Part shown: positions 46,887 through 57,812 of the stretch, in pieces | Layout of the letters: each line of letters begins with the position of its first letter | How positions within the stretch are numbered: position 1 is the first letter of the stretch | Assembly (NCBI GenBank): GCA_037176885.1 | Contig: JAWWNJ010000132.1 | Span: forward strand, 248,001 to 312,000 | From: Favolaschia claudopus | Lineage: Eukaryota > Basidiomycota > Agaricomycetes > Agaricales > Mycenaceae | DNA length: 64,000 bases | Direction: 5' to 3' | Translations under genes and position numbers: made by a program | The notes under the pieces: generated by a model | Database searches by the model: none | Told to the model about the DNA's origin: nothing | The model's input: only the letters and a program-made list of their open reading frames with translations

Positions 46887-49475
46887 CTAAAATTTGCCCT
46901 TGAACATTTCATAGTACGCTGCCATTCCTTCGAACATCCAACAAACATCCTGGACAGCCAATTCCCACGCCGGAGTACCTTCCTTCTGCGACACGAGCCC
47001 CAAACCCCAGAAATACAACGATGCAACGATACTCAAACCGCCGTTAACGCCCCAGTGGTATAGAGGCCCCCATTCCCGACCTCCGCCGCCATAGGATGTA
47101 GTAACGATCCATCTCCCGCCCTTATCTTTGACTCGCCATGAGGGCTGCAACGAGTCCCACCACAACTGCCATTGGACGGCGTATTCAGCAGGATTGGTGA
47201 CAGTCTCCACGCCGCGCCGGTTGCGCGCAATCCAGACTCCCACCTGCTTCGGGCGGAGTTTTGATGTGAGATTGGTCGGGCCATTCTCGAATCGAGAAGC
47301 GACCTCCATCCGAGTCCACGCTGCGATTACTGCGTGATAATGGCACCCGAGGTCGGTGCTGGTGAGCATGGCATGGCCGTCAGCAAACCATTTGGCTGCA
47401 TTGGGAGGACAGGCCGGGTACGCCGCGGAGGAGTCGGAAGCGGTGGCTTGGCTCGTCGACGAGCGAGCTCTTGTATTGATAGCGATGACAGATTGCGCTG
47501 CCTGAGAGAGGGGAGGTATACTGGGGGGAGACAAATCGTCGGGGCGCCGGGGGCGAGAAGAGTCATGAGTCGCGTCATGAGCAGCGAGGGAGGAGTCAGC
47601 AGAGCCCTCTTCGGCAGCGGGGGGATGGTCGCCAGGCAAATCTGTTGTTATCAATGATTGTTGTTTCGCCAAGGCCGTCGGATCCTCGGAAGTTTGCTGA
47701 GCGGAAGCCTGAGAGGTGTTTGTGCCGGATTCCGAATTTTGTTGAGCGTCGCCCTTTTTTGAATTCGACGACCGCATCTCGCGAGTAGATTGAGCCAGCG
47801 GCTTCACAGACTTGGTAGACCGAGTAGGGTTTGCCGGTTTTTTCTTTACCATGTCGCTTTTCAGTGCGCTTAGGTCACCAGCGACGTCGGATTTGAGTTG
47901 GTTCAACAGATTCTTGTTTCGAATTATATTTTGCTGGCGTTCGGCCTCCGTAAGGAACGGGTATGTGCTGCCTGTCGTTTTGTCTCAGCATAAACTGAAC
48001 CGGTCTAGAAAATTCCACTTACCACTGCTCTTTACATTTTCCTTGCCTGTCTTCCGCTTCTTGCGAATACGCTTCTCTTCTTCCTGATCTGACTCATCAG
48101 AGTCGGAGTCAGAGTCGGTGTCGGTGTCCGAAGAATCGGAATCTGTCGAGGAGTCGGATTTGGTGTCGGGCCCGTCATCGATGGTATACGACGCTCCACT
48201 GAGGTCGACACCGTTGTTGAGAGCAGATTGCGCACACTGCTGGGGAGCTGAAAAAAATAGAATCATTATTGTCAGAAATCCTGACGTCGCTGACATAATA
48301 TAATGTGCTCACTATACGCGGTGTGTAGATATTCAGTCATGAATTTCGTGACTTCTCCGAATCGATTTTTATCCCACTGCGGCCAGTGCGGACCAAGTGT
48401 CGTGAGATTGCGGCCGTAGGAAACACTAGTATAGGATGATGATTTCGGTAATATAAAGCAAGAAATACGACCTACTGGAGTGTGCGGATTTCGCCTCCGA
48501 ATTCCGGCATGGGTCCACCCATAATGAGAGTCGCATGGAGACCGGTGTGTGTATGGAGCCCCTGGAGAATGGGGCCCATGAAGTCGGGGACATTTTCGAT
48601 ACACCTGTGCGAAGAGTCAGCTCTAGGAACGATAGCGAGGGATAGAAACTCTACAACTAACCTATGACGTGCTTCCGGGCTCTGTGAGGGAGGACTTTTA
48701 AGCATATCAAGATACGCCGCTTTTGCCTCGGCAGCTTCCTGTTTCGCCCGATCTCCAATCGCTTTCCGCTCATCGTCAGAAAGCTGAGCAAAGACCTGGC
48801 GCGCAACCTCGGCCCGGAATCCCGCCTTCGGTTCTTTCGTGCGTTCTGAGACCTTACTACTCTCAACTCTCTCTTGCGCCCACCGCTGGGCTACAACTGG
48901 GGCGACCTTTTCCTCGTAAGATTCACGCATGAATTGTTGATAAGCCTGTAGGGCTTTGGGAGGTGAAGTTACGCCGGAGAGATTTGCCATGAGAACAGCG
49001 TATGGGTCTTGTCTTGGGTCTAGATTTTTACTCGTGCGTTGGTGTTTACGAAGTTTTTTGAGACGATACATGAACCAACGCCTAATGCGCTGGGGAGGAT
49101 TGGGAGAGGACATGAATGAGCGAAGCAGTGACATGTGACAGCGTGACTTACCTTGTTAAGCTCGTCGATGCGCTCGCTCCTCGCCGCCTCATCGGCTTCC
49201 GACAACTCTTCTTCAGTCACGATCGCAGAGGGATCCCACTCTCCCAGCATTGGCTCCTCGTGGTCCTTCGTTCTCCAGTCGACTCGTGCGTGAAACTCGC
49301 GGCAAATCTTCTTCAGCATCTTTCGCTCCTGTCGACGACCCTGGTCAAGAGCTGCCTGGTACGCGTCAAGATAGGGTGTCAAAATGGTCTCTCTGGCCCC
49401 CTCCGCCCACAATCGCAGATTCTTTCGGTTCTCTTTGGGCACGCGCTGCCGTGTGCGCTTCTTGTTCTTGGCCAT
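46887..49475 (-). CDS. Agaric multi-copy protein with HMG-like region, unknown function
   Basis: Six exons on the minus strand: 49475-49152, 49089-48662, 48604-48476, 48425-48313, 48247-48023 and 47972 (or 47968)-46887. The N-terminus is very basic (MAKNKKRTRQR); the second exon has AYQQFMRESYEEKVAPVVAQ and FRAEVARQVFAQL followed by a helical charged stretch, reminiscent of an HMG box. Then FMGPILQGLHTHTGLHATL, GGPMPEFGGEIRTL, GPHWPQWDKNRF, an acidic Ser/Asp run with KKRKTGK, a long low-complexity linker and a conserved C-terminus (HYHAVIAAWTRMEVASRF, EYAVQWQLWWDSLQPSW, GPLYHWGVNGGLS, WMFEGMAAYYEMF). Probably nuclear. The last acceptor is ambiguous: with the first AG a frame break appears at TTT 47940-47942, while the AG four bases further keeps the frame. 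I recognise the family but know no function. Confidence 0.75.
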
Positions 49476-49805
49476 ATCTGGAGCTCCAGTTCAGTCCACG
49501 GGCTATCAATTTCGTTCGGCGGCTTACCTCGTACTGCGTATATCAACGGGAGGGAAGAATGCTGTAGGTTGTTGTGTGCGGTCAAGGTGTTTTCCTATTG
49601 CCACGAGTTTGGCGACTCTCCGGTGGTATGTTTCACCAATCGTAGCGTCAGATCTCTCTCAGATCTCTCCCCTTAAGTAAATCAAGATCCACCGCATGCG
49701 TACAGGAATCATGCCCGATTTCGGAGTTTCAAATGCTGGACGGGGACGGTATAAAGTTTGGATAGTTGTGTTTTTTCTTCTCCTCACCTCCTTCTTTCTT
49801 CCACA

Positions 49806-50522
49806 ATGACCGATTTCAGCCTCACCGCTTCCGGAACGGACCATTCTGCTCCAGCAGTTGACACTGCTGCGCCTGCCAATGTTGACGGTATATGGTTACT
49901 TTTTTATCTTTCGTCGAAACTGAATATCTTTTTGTAGCAAACACTGCCGCTGCTTTCCAGACGGTCCTCAACGCGTTGAGAACCTTCGATCTGACGAGCG
50001 CAGATAGCGAAACTGTTGCTGCATTCCAGACCGTTCTGGATGCGATGACTTCGTTCGGCCAAGGTATGAACCGAATGCCCCCACAATGTAGATTCATCTG
50101 AATGTTTCCTAGTGCCTGTTGCCACGGCAACTCCAGCGTCCGCCACAACGGCCACTCCACCCGTCGCTACGCCGCCCGCACCTGCCGCTGCTTCGACCAC
50201 AGTCATCCTCCGACAGGCGGCCCCGGCTCTCCCAGTTCTGCGCACCACTGGTCCCTGGAATGTGGGATTCCTCTTCATTGTCGTGCCTCCGCAACACCTT
50301 ACAGCTATCCCGGACCCACCCCTGCCTGCTGGCGAAGAGTTTCAGTATTGGTACTGCATTTCGAAGGGTAGATTCGTGGGCATCACACTCAGCCACGGCT
50401 TCGCAATGGCTGGGACTCTCGGGGTCTCGGGGGCCCAGCTGAAAGCGTACCGGTCCCAGATTCAAGCCCTTGATGCGTTCAATCAATACCTCGATTTCCA
50501 CATGGTCACCGTAGTTCCTTAA
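49806..50522 (+). CDS. RNase H1-N/viroplasmin-like domain protein, copy 1
   Basis: Three exons, 49806-49887, 49938-50063, 50113-50522, in full phase agreement; 205 residues. After an Ala/Thr-rich start there is an internal duplication, AFQTVLNALRTF and AFQTVLDAMTSF. An Ala/Pro/Thr linker leads to GPWNVGFLFIVVPP and the C-terminal domain WYCISKGRFVGITLSHG...GVSGAQLKAYRSQIQALDAFNQYL. The pattern (Y-x-V/I-x-x-G-R-x-x-G-I...then a spaced Y/F and an A-x-x-A-F helix) fits the small RNase H1 N-terminal/viroplasmin fold, which in RNase H1 binds RNA/DNA hybrids or dsRNA. No catalytic RNase H part follows. The next gene on the same strand carries two such domains. The upstream neighbour is divergent at 331 bp, leaving a shared promoter region. 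Confidence 0.7.
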
Positions 50523-50539
50523 CTAGTAGGCTTCTTTTT

Positions 50540-51389
50540 TGTGCCGAATCTCTCACAATTTCTCATTCTCCGATCCCAGTTTGTAAATCTTCCTTGAATC
50601 TTCCAGGAAATTGTCGCCTCTCGTGTCTAGTGTGCGATCTTCTCGGTTATTTTATGTGTTACACTTTTGTCCACTGTCTGTAGCTTGAATTGAAGCATGC
50701 TCCATATTTTGGTATTTTTGTGACTCGACTCGTTGAACAAATCAGTGAAAAAAATCAGCTCTTGAGAATTGGGCCATCGCATGACTCGTATATACCCGAA
50801 TAGAAATTCCCAACGATTGTTTTTGATTCCTCCAACTCACTCGCCAATCGTCAACGCTTCCCAACTTTTTGAATTCTTGCCATCTATGTCTTCAGTGTGA
50901 GTCAGTCCATGTTTCCGACGCCACGGTACAGATTCTGATTGTGTATATGTTCAGGATAGGTCTCTATGAGTCACTAGTCGGCTCCGCCGACTATCCTTTG
51001 CCCTTTTCCAGTGTGCTTGAACCCACGCGCTCATCCGACATCATGATATGATCAATTGTACCATGAGTTCGTTCGCAAACTTGTCTTTAGTCCATGCATT
51101 TCTTTCCTTTTCCTCTTGCCAACGCGTCGCCAAGCCTTCTCTTTCAAGAAATATTGCCCGCAAACCACCGTAACTGCTTCCTCTCCGCCCTCCCGGCTAC
51201 TTTCTGGAGTCACCTTTGTGTGATTTATTCTGATTCTTCGGCGACTTTTCACCGTGCATTCAATTGCTACACTTGGCTGCGCTGCATGAGTCACACGTGT
51301 TTCTCTATCGCAACTTGGTCCAGCCGGCAACCGGAAATCACTATCTCGTTGCTTTCTCCGTCCTTTCATTGTCTTTTCACTCTACTATC
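50540..51389. other. Intergenic between the two RNase H1-N-like genes
   Basis: AT-rich upstream region of the second copy. No gene seen; C/T-rich tracts at 51070-51380 just before the ATG are typical of fungal promoters. Confidence 0.5.
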
Positions 51390-52362
51390 ATGCCCCCAGG
51401 CGACCTCTCCAATGAATACGACGACGATGAGTTTTTGCAGCGCATCGCAAATCTCAATCTGAATGTCGTCGAGGATGCTGCACTTGTTCCTCCTTCCCCC
51501 CGCACCCCGCGGCCTCAAACCCCTTCCGTCGACGCTCCACCCACTTATTCTCTCCATTCCCCGGCGCTGGCAAGCCCACGTAGGTCCACCGTGTATCGGT
51601 ATGACTCGCCGATGAGAAGCGGATACACCACCGCATGGTATGGTTCGAGGCATTCCGCGCGTTCACTCTCTGATCTCAGTTTAATTTTCAAATTTTAGGG
51701 CGGAGGCGGGGGTGGCCACACAAGGGGTAGATGACGCCATTGTTGAAGCAGTACAACGAAGACCTAAAAAACCGCGGCGCAAGAAAGCAGCGTACGTCGT
51801 TTTTGCTGGTCGGCAATGCGGGGTGTTTGTTTCATGGTAAGATCTCTTGCGCATTTCCTCTGTTACATTTCCGCTGAAAAGTTTCGCTGCAGGGACTATA
51901 CCCACTCCCTTATCACCCGCGTAAACGACAATATCTTTCGCGGTTATTCGTCTGTCGCGGAGGCCGAGGCCGCATTTGCTTACGCTCAAGCTCGGGGCTG
52001 GACGCGCGTGATTCCGGGCCCACAGCCAGCAATTTCTCAACTCCCTGTCCCTATCACGGCGAACGCCGGCGCCGAGGCTGATGCAGCCAATCCCCTCCAT
52101 GGAAGTGACCCGTTCGATGATACATGGTTTGTTGTGTACCGCGGGGGTGGCGCCGGGTGTATATCGGTCTCTGTGAGTTTCCTTTTCACTGCCAATTTTT
52201 TTAACTCAGAAACAAGGCAGGCTCGAATGTCAACTGAACACTCTGGGGATTCCCAACGCCCTTCACAAGTCATATCCGACCAAGGGGGAGGCGCTCTCCA
52301 TGTATGCTGCTGCCGTCGGACGCGGTGAAGTTTCTGTTTTGACTCCAGTATATATTCCATAG
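51390..52362 (+). CDS. RNase H1-N/viroplasmin-like protein with two domains, copy 2
   Basis: Four exons, 51390-51637, 51699-51836, 51893-52172, 52210-52362, all phases consistent; 272 residues. The N-terminal 90 residues are acidic and then Pro/Ser-rich. A basic linker (RRPKKPRRKK) precedes domain 1: AAYVVFAGRQCGVFVSW, then NIFRGYSSVAEAEAAFAYA. Domain 2: DTWFVVYRGGGAGCIS, then NALHKSYPTKGEALSMYAAA. Both match the two-part pattern of the RNase H1 N-terminal/viroplasmin fold (YxVxxGRxxGxxxSW...GF/Y-x-S/T-xxEAxxxY). In known proteins this fold binds nucleic acid hybrids; no nuclease domain is attached. An intron interrupts domain 1 right after VSW, as in many fungal members. Clean frame, likely expressed. 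Confidence 0.75.
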
Positions 52363-52519
52363 GGACTTGTCTTCGCGTCTATGTAAATATAAATTTGAGC
52401 GGCTTCCTAATCTAGTTGTGTGAATCTACTATGCGATTTGAGTGAATGTTGCGATTACGAACTTTGCGCGCTTAGTTTCCTGCGAGATTGGGCGCCTAAA
52501 TTCGGAATATCGACTCGAT

Positions 52520-52930
52520 TTGGCCCAGTGCGAACTTGCTAGAAGGCTGAAATTCGGAATTTGACGTTTGTGCTTCTAGTGATAGGTTTCGGAGTCCAAA
52601 ATGTGTTTGCACCGACTGTTCTCGTTGTCGGCTAGCCAATATGGTCGAAAAAATCGTCTCAGCGGAGCGTGAGGGGCCGGTTCACAATGAAAATTAACGT
52701 GTGCCCTGCGAACTTGCCAGAAAAGCATGTAGATGCGAACTTGCCAGTGTCCGAGATGACCGAAGCTGGAATGTTACCCTCGCGGTGAAGAAATGTCAGA
52801 CTAGAACCTATCTGAACTCAAAGGGGTCACTCAATGCTCCTTCATTGTAAGCAAATGGTGGCCGAGCAGAAAGGCACGATTTTAAAAATATTTGTTCTGT
52901 TTTAACGCCTTGCGAACTTGCCAGAAAAGA
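52520..52930 (+). repeat. Dispersed short repeat TGCGAACTTGCCAG
   Basis: The 14-mer occurs at 52707-52720, 52734-52747 and 52911-52924, and with one change (TGCTAG) at 52529-52542, all in the same orientation, two of them followed by AAAAG. It lies in the spacer between copy 2 and the next gene; nothing else is recognised in 52363-53249. Confidence 0.55.
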
Positions 52931-53249
52931 TAGTTTTGAACATTGTCTCAAGTATTACACTAATACCCTGACCATCTTTCGACAACTTTCTGTCTCGACA
53001 CTTTTTATGTTGCCTTCAAATTCCGAAACTTAAGTAATGTTATAGCTTAATACAATCATTCTACACAGTTTCTAATCCTTCTTTTCTCTTCTCTACGCCT
53101 TGAACACCTCTTGAACCTTCGTCTTTTCGCTGTGATGCGACCTCAATTTCAACTTCTCACGCCTTGGCCGGCGGCCACAACTGTCATCATTGATCAGTTT
53201 TTGTTTATTTGGTTCACCACTCGGTTCTTGCTTCCTTCCACCACCTCCC

Positions 53250-54078
53250 ATGACTCACTCACGCAACTCAGCGCCAACCGCTCGTAACTCAGCGTCAACC
53301 GCTCGCACCCCCCGCAAGCGTCGGTCTACCCAGCCCCTGCTTCCCGCTACAGCATATCCTCCGCCGATGCAATCTAAGTACAGGCTAGCTCGGGAGACGG
53401 AGTACCAAATTCTGTACGCGTCTCTGCACTCTGCACTCACGATTTTCTCACTCATATCATTCCACTAAGGCTTCAGCGACATCTTGATCGTAATGAAAAG
53501 GCCCGAGTACGTATGGCGCGGTATGTTAACCTCAAAATGCGACAGCCTTTTGCAAACAACTCAAGACCTAGCGCAGAAGGCGCGCTGCACTCAAAGCGGG
53601 ACCACCAGCAGAGCAGCAGGCTGCGGCGGAGCGGGAACGGGAATACCAAAACGAGTATCGCATAGGGTGTGTAACAAACCCTTTCCGCCCACTATCATAA
53701 GCTCACATGTGCCTTCAGGCACCGGCAGTTGTTGCGGGACTTGGACCTCGCGCGCCGCCTGAAGTGAGTCCGTGTTTTTTGTTTCCTCACTCCGCGACTG
53801 TCTCTTGGATTCCTCACATCCTCTATAGTAAATATAGAGACACATACGGGCCTGAAGCGCTAGATGCGTACATGGAAGGAAAGGCAGAGCGCCGCCGGAA
53901 CGCAAAGGCAAGGAGGATCGCAGAGGCACGACGGCTCGCCAAGGAACCATATGACAGCGATCACGACAACATGGACTCTGGCGACGACGACACCTCCATC
54001 ACCACCAACCATGTCGCCTTTCTCCCCGACGACGATGATTCCTCGGGGTCTGATGATGATAGCTGTGATTCCGCCTAG
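53250..54078 (+). CDS. Small highly charged protein, unknown function
   Basis: Five exons: 53250-53413, 53470-53520, 53577-53666, about 53719-53763, and 53829-54078; phases agree when the third exon uses the acceptor gcgcag. The product has a Ser/Thr/Ala-rich start with NSAPTARNSASTAR (internal duplication) and RKRR, then a basic helical part (SKYRLARETEYQI, LDRNEKARVRMAR, AALKAGPPAEQQAAAERERE, LLRDLDLARRL, KYRDTYGPEALDAYMEGKAE) and an acidic tail of Asp/Ser. I believe it belongs to a multi-copy agaric family but know no function. Charge pattern and NLS-like start suggest a nuclear protein; that is inference. Confidence 0.6.
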
Positions 54079-54114
54079 CTGTTTCGGTCGTTCCCCACGT
54101 TTCCGCTTTTTGCT

Positions 54115-54760
54115 TTGCTCGCTCTCTCAATACTCGCTATCGTAGTTTTGTTTTTCATACACCAACAATCCATTCCTTGTGCTGTGCGTACGGATTGGCA
54201 AGTTTGCTTGTGCCTTTTCTTCTTGTCTATGGTAGGTGTCACCTCAGCAGGCTATGAGGGCATTCAGCAGGTTCCGCCGGTACATCAGCATATACAGTCT
54301 ACGACATTCGAATTCAAAAGTCCTATGGGTATGCGAGTGCTCGGCCGAACTGTGCCGACATGGAAACAGGCAACAACAACTAACTTTCGACCTCATCCCG
54401 TCCAACACAAACGACGAAATCGGTGCCTGTCTACGTCTACTAGGCGATCTCTTGGATATGAAACTGGATTCAGCCTGGAACTTGGGACTGAGTTTGGATT
54501 GGGGAGTCTACAACTTGGCCTTGACAACCCGCTTCGCACATCTGCAACAACATTTCGCCTCCTCTGAGTCATCCTCCTCGATCAAGTCTGGAATCTCGTC
54601 AAGATTGTTGTCGAGAACTTCTTCAGGGTCTTTGTGCGGGCGTATGACTGTGAAGTCGACACTAATTCGACAGATCAGCGCATGAAATCACCAGCGGGAA
54701 ATAGGAGTCCTACGCGCCACCGTATACTGAAGGGCAGCAGTACGAATAGTCAAGAATAAC
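54115..54760 (+). other. Coding-like fragments, unresolved
   Basis: LLGDLLDMKLDSAWNLGLSL on one frame and NLVKIVVENFFRVFVRAYDC on another, lying in order, look like pieces of one degraded gene. I cannot assign a family, and there is no start or splice chain. Confidence 0.25.
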
Positions 54761-54918
54761 GGCATCTATGGAGACTCAGACAGGGAGTATAAGGGCGTCA
54801 ACGATATCTCACAGCTGCGGTTCGACATGGGGGGTTCGAGAGGGTTCGTGGTAAGCTCTTGGCTCCCTCAAGATAATATTTAACGCTTGCTCATTCATTG
54901 ATTGTATCTGAAACGTAT

Positions 54919-55444
54919 CTACGAATCGACCTTGGTCTGTGACTCGGTCTCCGGTTCCGGCCAGCAATTGTTCCGCACCCACTCTTCATAGTTGCGAACA
55001 TCTTGTTGCCATTCTAGAACCTCCCACGGAGGGGCATCATCCATACTGCTCGCCCTGAATTCGTCCCATAACTTCCAGTGTGCATCCTCTTCGGCGCGTT
55101 CCGCAGCAGTCATTTTGGGAGCGGGTCTGTGATATTGGTGAGTCAGTGATTTGATTGTTCTTCTGCTGATACACCCACTCCAATTTGCCCTCCCCCCACA
55201 GCTTGATGACTTCAAAGATCCCATCCACCATCGCCTGCCATCTCTCCTCTACCACCGGGTCCACGTTGGTGACTTCGGGCGTCGTTGACGGAACCTGTCG
55301 AGCTAGTCTCGCCCGACGACGTGCGAGTTTCTCTTCAGCCGGCGGAATCATGTAAGGTTTTTTCTTGGGCAGTGGGCGAACTGGATGAATATTAGGGGGG
55401 GATTATCAGGAGAAGAGGGACTGCGAACGAGATCTTTTAGCCAT
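54919..55444 (-). CDS. Small protein of unknown function
   Basis: Three exons on the minus strand. A 16 nt first exon (ATG at 55444, M-A-K-R-S) joins via a 48 nt intron to RPLPKKKPYMIPPAEEKLARRRARLARQ... ending WGEGKLE; a gtgggt donor joins it in phase to PAPKMTAAERAEEDAHWKLWDEF, APPWEVLEWQQDVRNYEEWV, NNCWPEPETE, stop at 54919. The second half is acidic and Trp-rich with a regular W-x-x-W spacing. The start in the tiny exon is chosen because it is the only ATG that restores the frame upstream of PKKKP. It lies about 200 bp downstream of the next minus-strand gene, in the same orientation. No family function known. Confidence 0.5.
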
Positions 55445-55650
55445 GTGTTGTCGTGGAGGGGAAGGAGAAGATGTGTTTGCGTCACAAAATCAGTGCGCTT
55501 TTATTCCGTTCAAGAAAATCACGCGGACCATGTATGCGCTTCAAGTCAAATGCAATTTTGGAGAGAAAATAAATACGGTACATAAGTTGTGTAAGGTATA
55601 ATGTCACTAAATGGGACTTTTCAACTCTGGAGTCTGAACGGAATTACTAT

Positions 55651-57812
55651 CTACGCATGAAAATCAGAAAGCTGGGAGAACAATTTTGCACTATCCCTCC
55701 CACGGGTGCGACGCATGTTCGTCCAGCGCGTGTGCTCTTCCACAGTTGCGTCACGAGCAAATTCGGCGTCGGAGCGACCACCTTTGTCAACCCATCGATG
55801 AACACCGGCGCTGCAGAACTGACGGAAAAGGTAGCGCCGTTCATTCTTACCTACTGGGGTGATCGTAAATTCCTGGAAGCCGCTGGGGAAGAGAGCGGTA
55901 GTGCCGGGAGGAACTTCGAACTGGGTACCATCTTCGTTGTAGATGAGGCGGCCGCCGCGTCGATGATCGTAGTTGCCGAGGAATGTGATGGCCTCCATAG
56001 TCCCGAGGGCGGCTTCGCGATTCAAACCAGCCACAGGTTTGGTGGAGAAATCCAGCTGGGCTGTGGTGAACACCGAGCCCTCGAACGGGGCGGCGATTCC
56101 CGTGGTAAGTAGCTGATCCATTTTGGTCCGAGCCGAAGCGAACGAGCGCTCGGCGCATTGTTCGAAGATATCTGATGATAAGCCATGTCAGGATTGAATA
56201 TATACATAAACATAGTTGACTCACCGTTCTGATAGTCCGACATCATTTTGTACGACGAGCTGGCCAAGATCTCGCGAGCCTCGACTACGCCGGGGCCACC
56301 GATTTTGATTTGGTGAATACCCTAACGAAGCGTTAATTCGGGAAGGGACGAATTAAATATAATGACTCTTACTAGTGCGGGAGTTTGGTCTTCCTCCATG
56401 GCTGAAGGCTGGATGACATCTTGAGTGATATTATTGAAACAGACATGACACCGGACCTACCTCAACGAGGGGAGGATGATTGTCGACTGCCACCTCGACA
56501 GCCACCTAGAGCGAGATTAGCGAATTAAAACAACATCATCCGCAAGGAACAAACCTCTGGAGCTGCACTTCTGCGTGGTCGCCTCTGCGGCTTGCGCAGT
56601 TCATATGGTTCCTGTAAATAACAATGAACAATTTCAATATAGCGATGTTAACTGAATTACCATGGCCTCAACCCCGTGCCCCATTCCCCACCGCATCATC
56701 GCGCCATCATTGCCAAGGTGACCGAAATCGCCAAAGTGATAAACTCGGTGGGCGCCTTTGCCGCCATCGGTAGTGACATCAATCCAGAGCTTTTTGAGAC
56801 CCTTAGGAGGGGGAAAGACGACGGAGAGGACCTTATTTTGACCATCGACGAGGGGGCGGGGAAGACTAAAAGATAGTAAGCTTTTAATTCTAAAGCGGTA
56901 AAGAACGGAAGAAGGTTACCCGGCCGATTCATAATACGGTACCTGGATAAGCATCGGAGGAATAGAGAATTCAGTTTCCCCACGCGGACGAAGGAAGCGA
57001 CCGACGGGTCGCTCGACGACATTTTCCGCCTTGACGTCGATCCCAGCCGCCTTCGTGATTTCGTCATCCATCTCATCAGCGTCCACCATGTCATCTTCCC
57101 CATCGTCCATACGGTCCTCCTCGTCCTCCCCACCATCCTCCTCGTCCTCCACACCACCCTCCTCGTCCTCCACACCATCCTCCCCATCCTCCATACCGTC
57201 CTCCGCGTCCTCCTCGTCCTCCATATCAACCCCTGCGCCCGTCATATCGTCATCCGAGTCGCTGTCAACACGCTCTAGGCCTGGCATACCATCATCCTCC
57301 GAGTCTTGGCCTGCGCTGCTCCCAATCAGCTCAGCCGTATCAACGGCGCGGCTCCCCGCTTCGGCAGCGGCGCGTGCAACTTGCTCCCGTAGATACTTGT
57401 TGCGGTGATACTTCGAGTAAGTAATGACGTTCCGGTATCGAGGGTAGGGATGGCCGTTGTCGAACTCAGAAACGGTGGGGCTGGGGAGCCGGCGTCCGGC
57501 AAGGATTCTGTCGAAGATGCCAACGCCGTTCGGAACCTCGGCACCGTTGACATAGATCCGCGCTCTCATAGAGGAGAACTCAGTGGTCGGTGATGGAGGT
57601 GTTTCGGGATCGTCGTGATCCGAAGAACGTGCGGGAGTCGTGAATGGGGAGCCGAGCGCAGGCGTCGAAGCAGACAGGGCGGGGGCGGAAGGGCTGGACG
57701 ACGCAACCCGTTCCAAGTCGATACTCGTCTCAGAGCGTGCTCGGGGAACGGGACGAGGCAGACGAAGTGGAGAAGAGGAGGCGGATGCTAGCTCGTCGAC
57801 GTCACTAGCCAC
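55651..57812 (-). CDS. Double-stranded beta-helix (2OG-oxygenase-like) agaric protein
   Basis: Multi-exon minus-strand gene from ATG 57812. The N-terminus is Ser/Pro-rich, followed by ARIYVNGAEVP, RYRNVITYSKYHRNKYL, a long Asp/Glu run and FLRPRGE. After an intron: LWIDVTTDGGKGAHRVYHFG, short exons with KPQRRPRRSA and MEEDQTPAL, then IHQIKIGGPGVVEAREIL, and the C-terminal domain: AALGTMEAITFLGNYDHRRGG, FEVPPGTTALFPSGFQEFTI, PVGKNERRYLFRQF and HRWVDKGGRSDAEF, stop at 55651. The beta-helix pattern (xYD...GG...PPG...FPS...ERRY) resembles 2OG/Fe(II) dioxygenases and cupins, but the HxD pair reads NYD and no distal His is visible, so metal binding is doubtful. All junctions I checked are in phase. 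Known to me as a multi-copy agaric family without assigned function. Confidence 0.65.
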
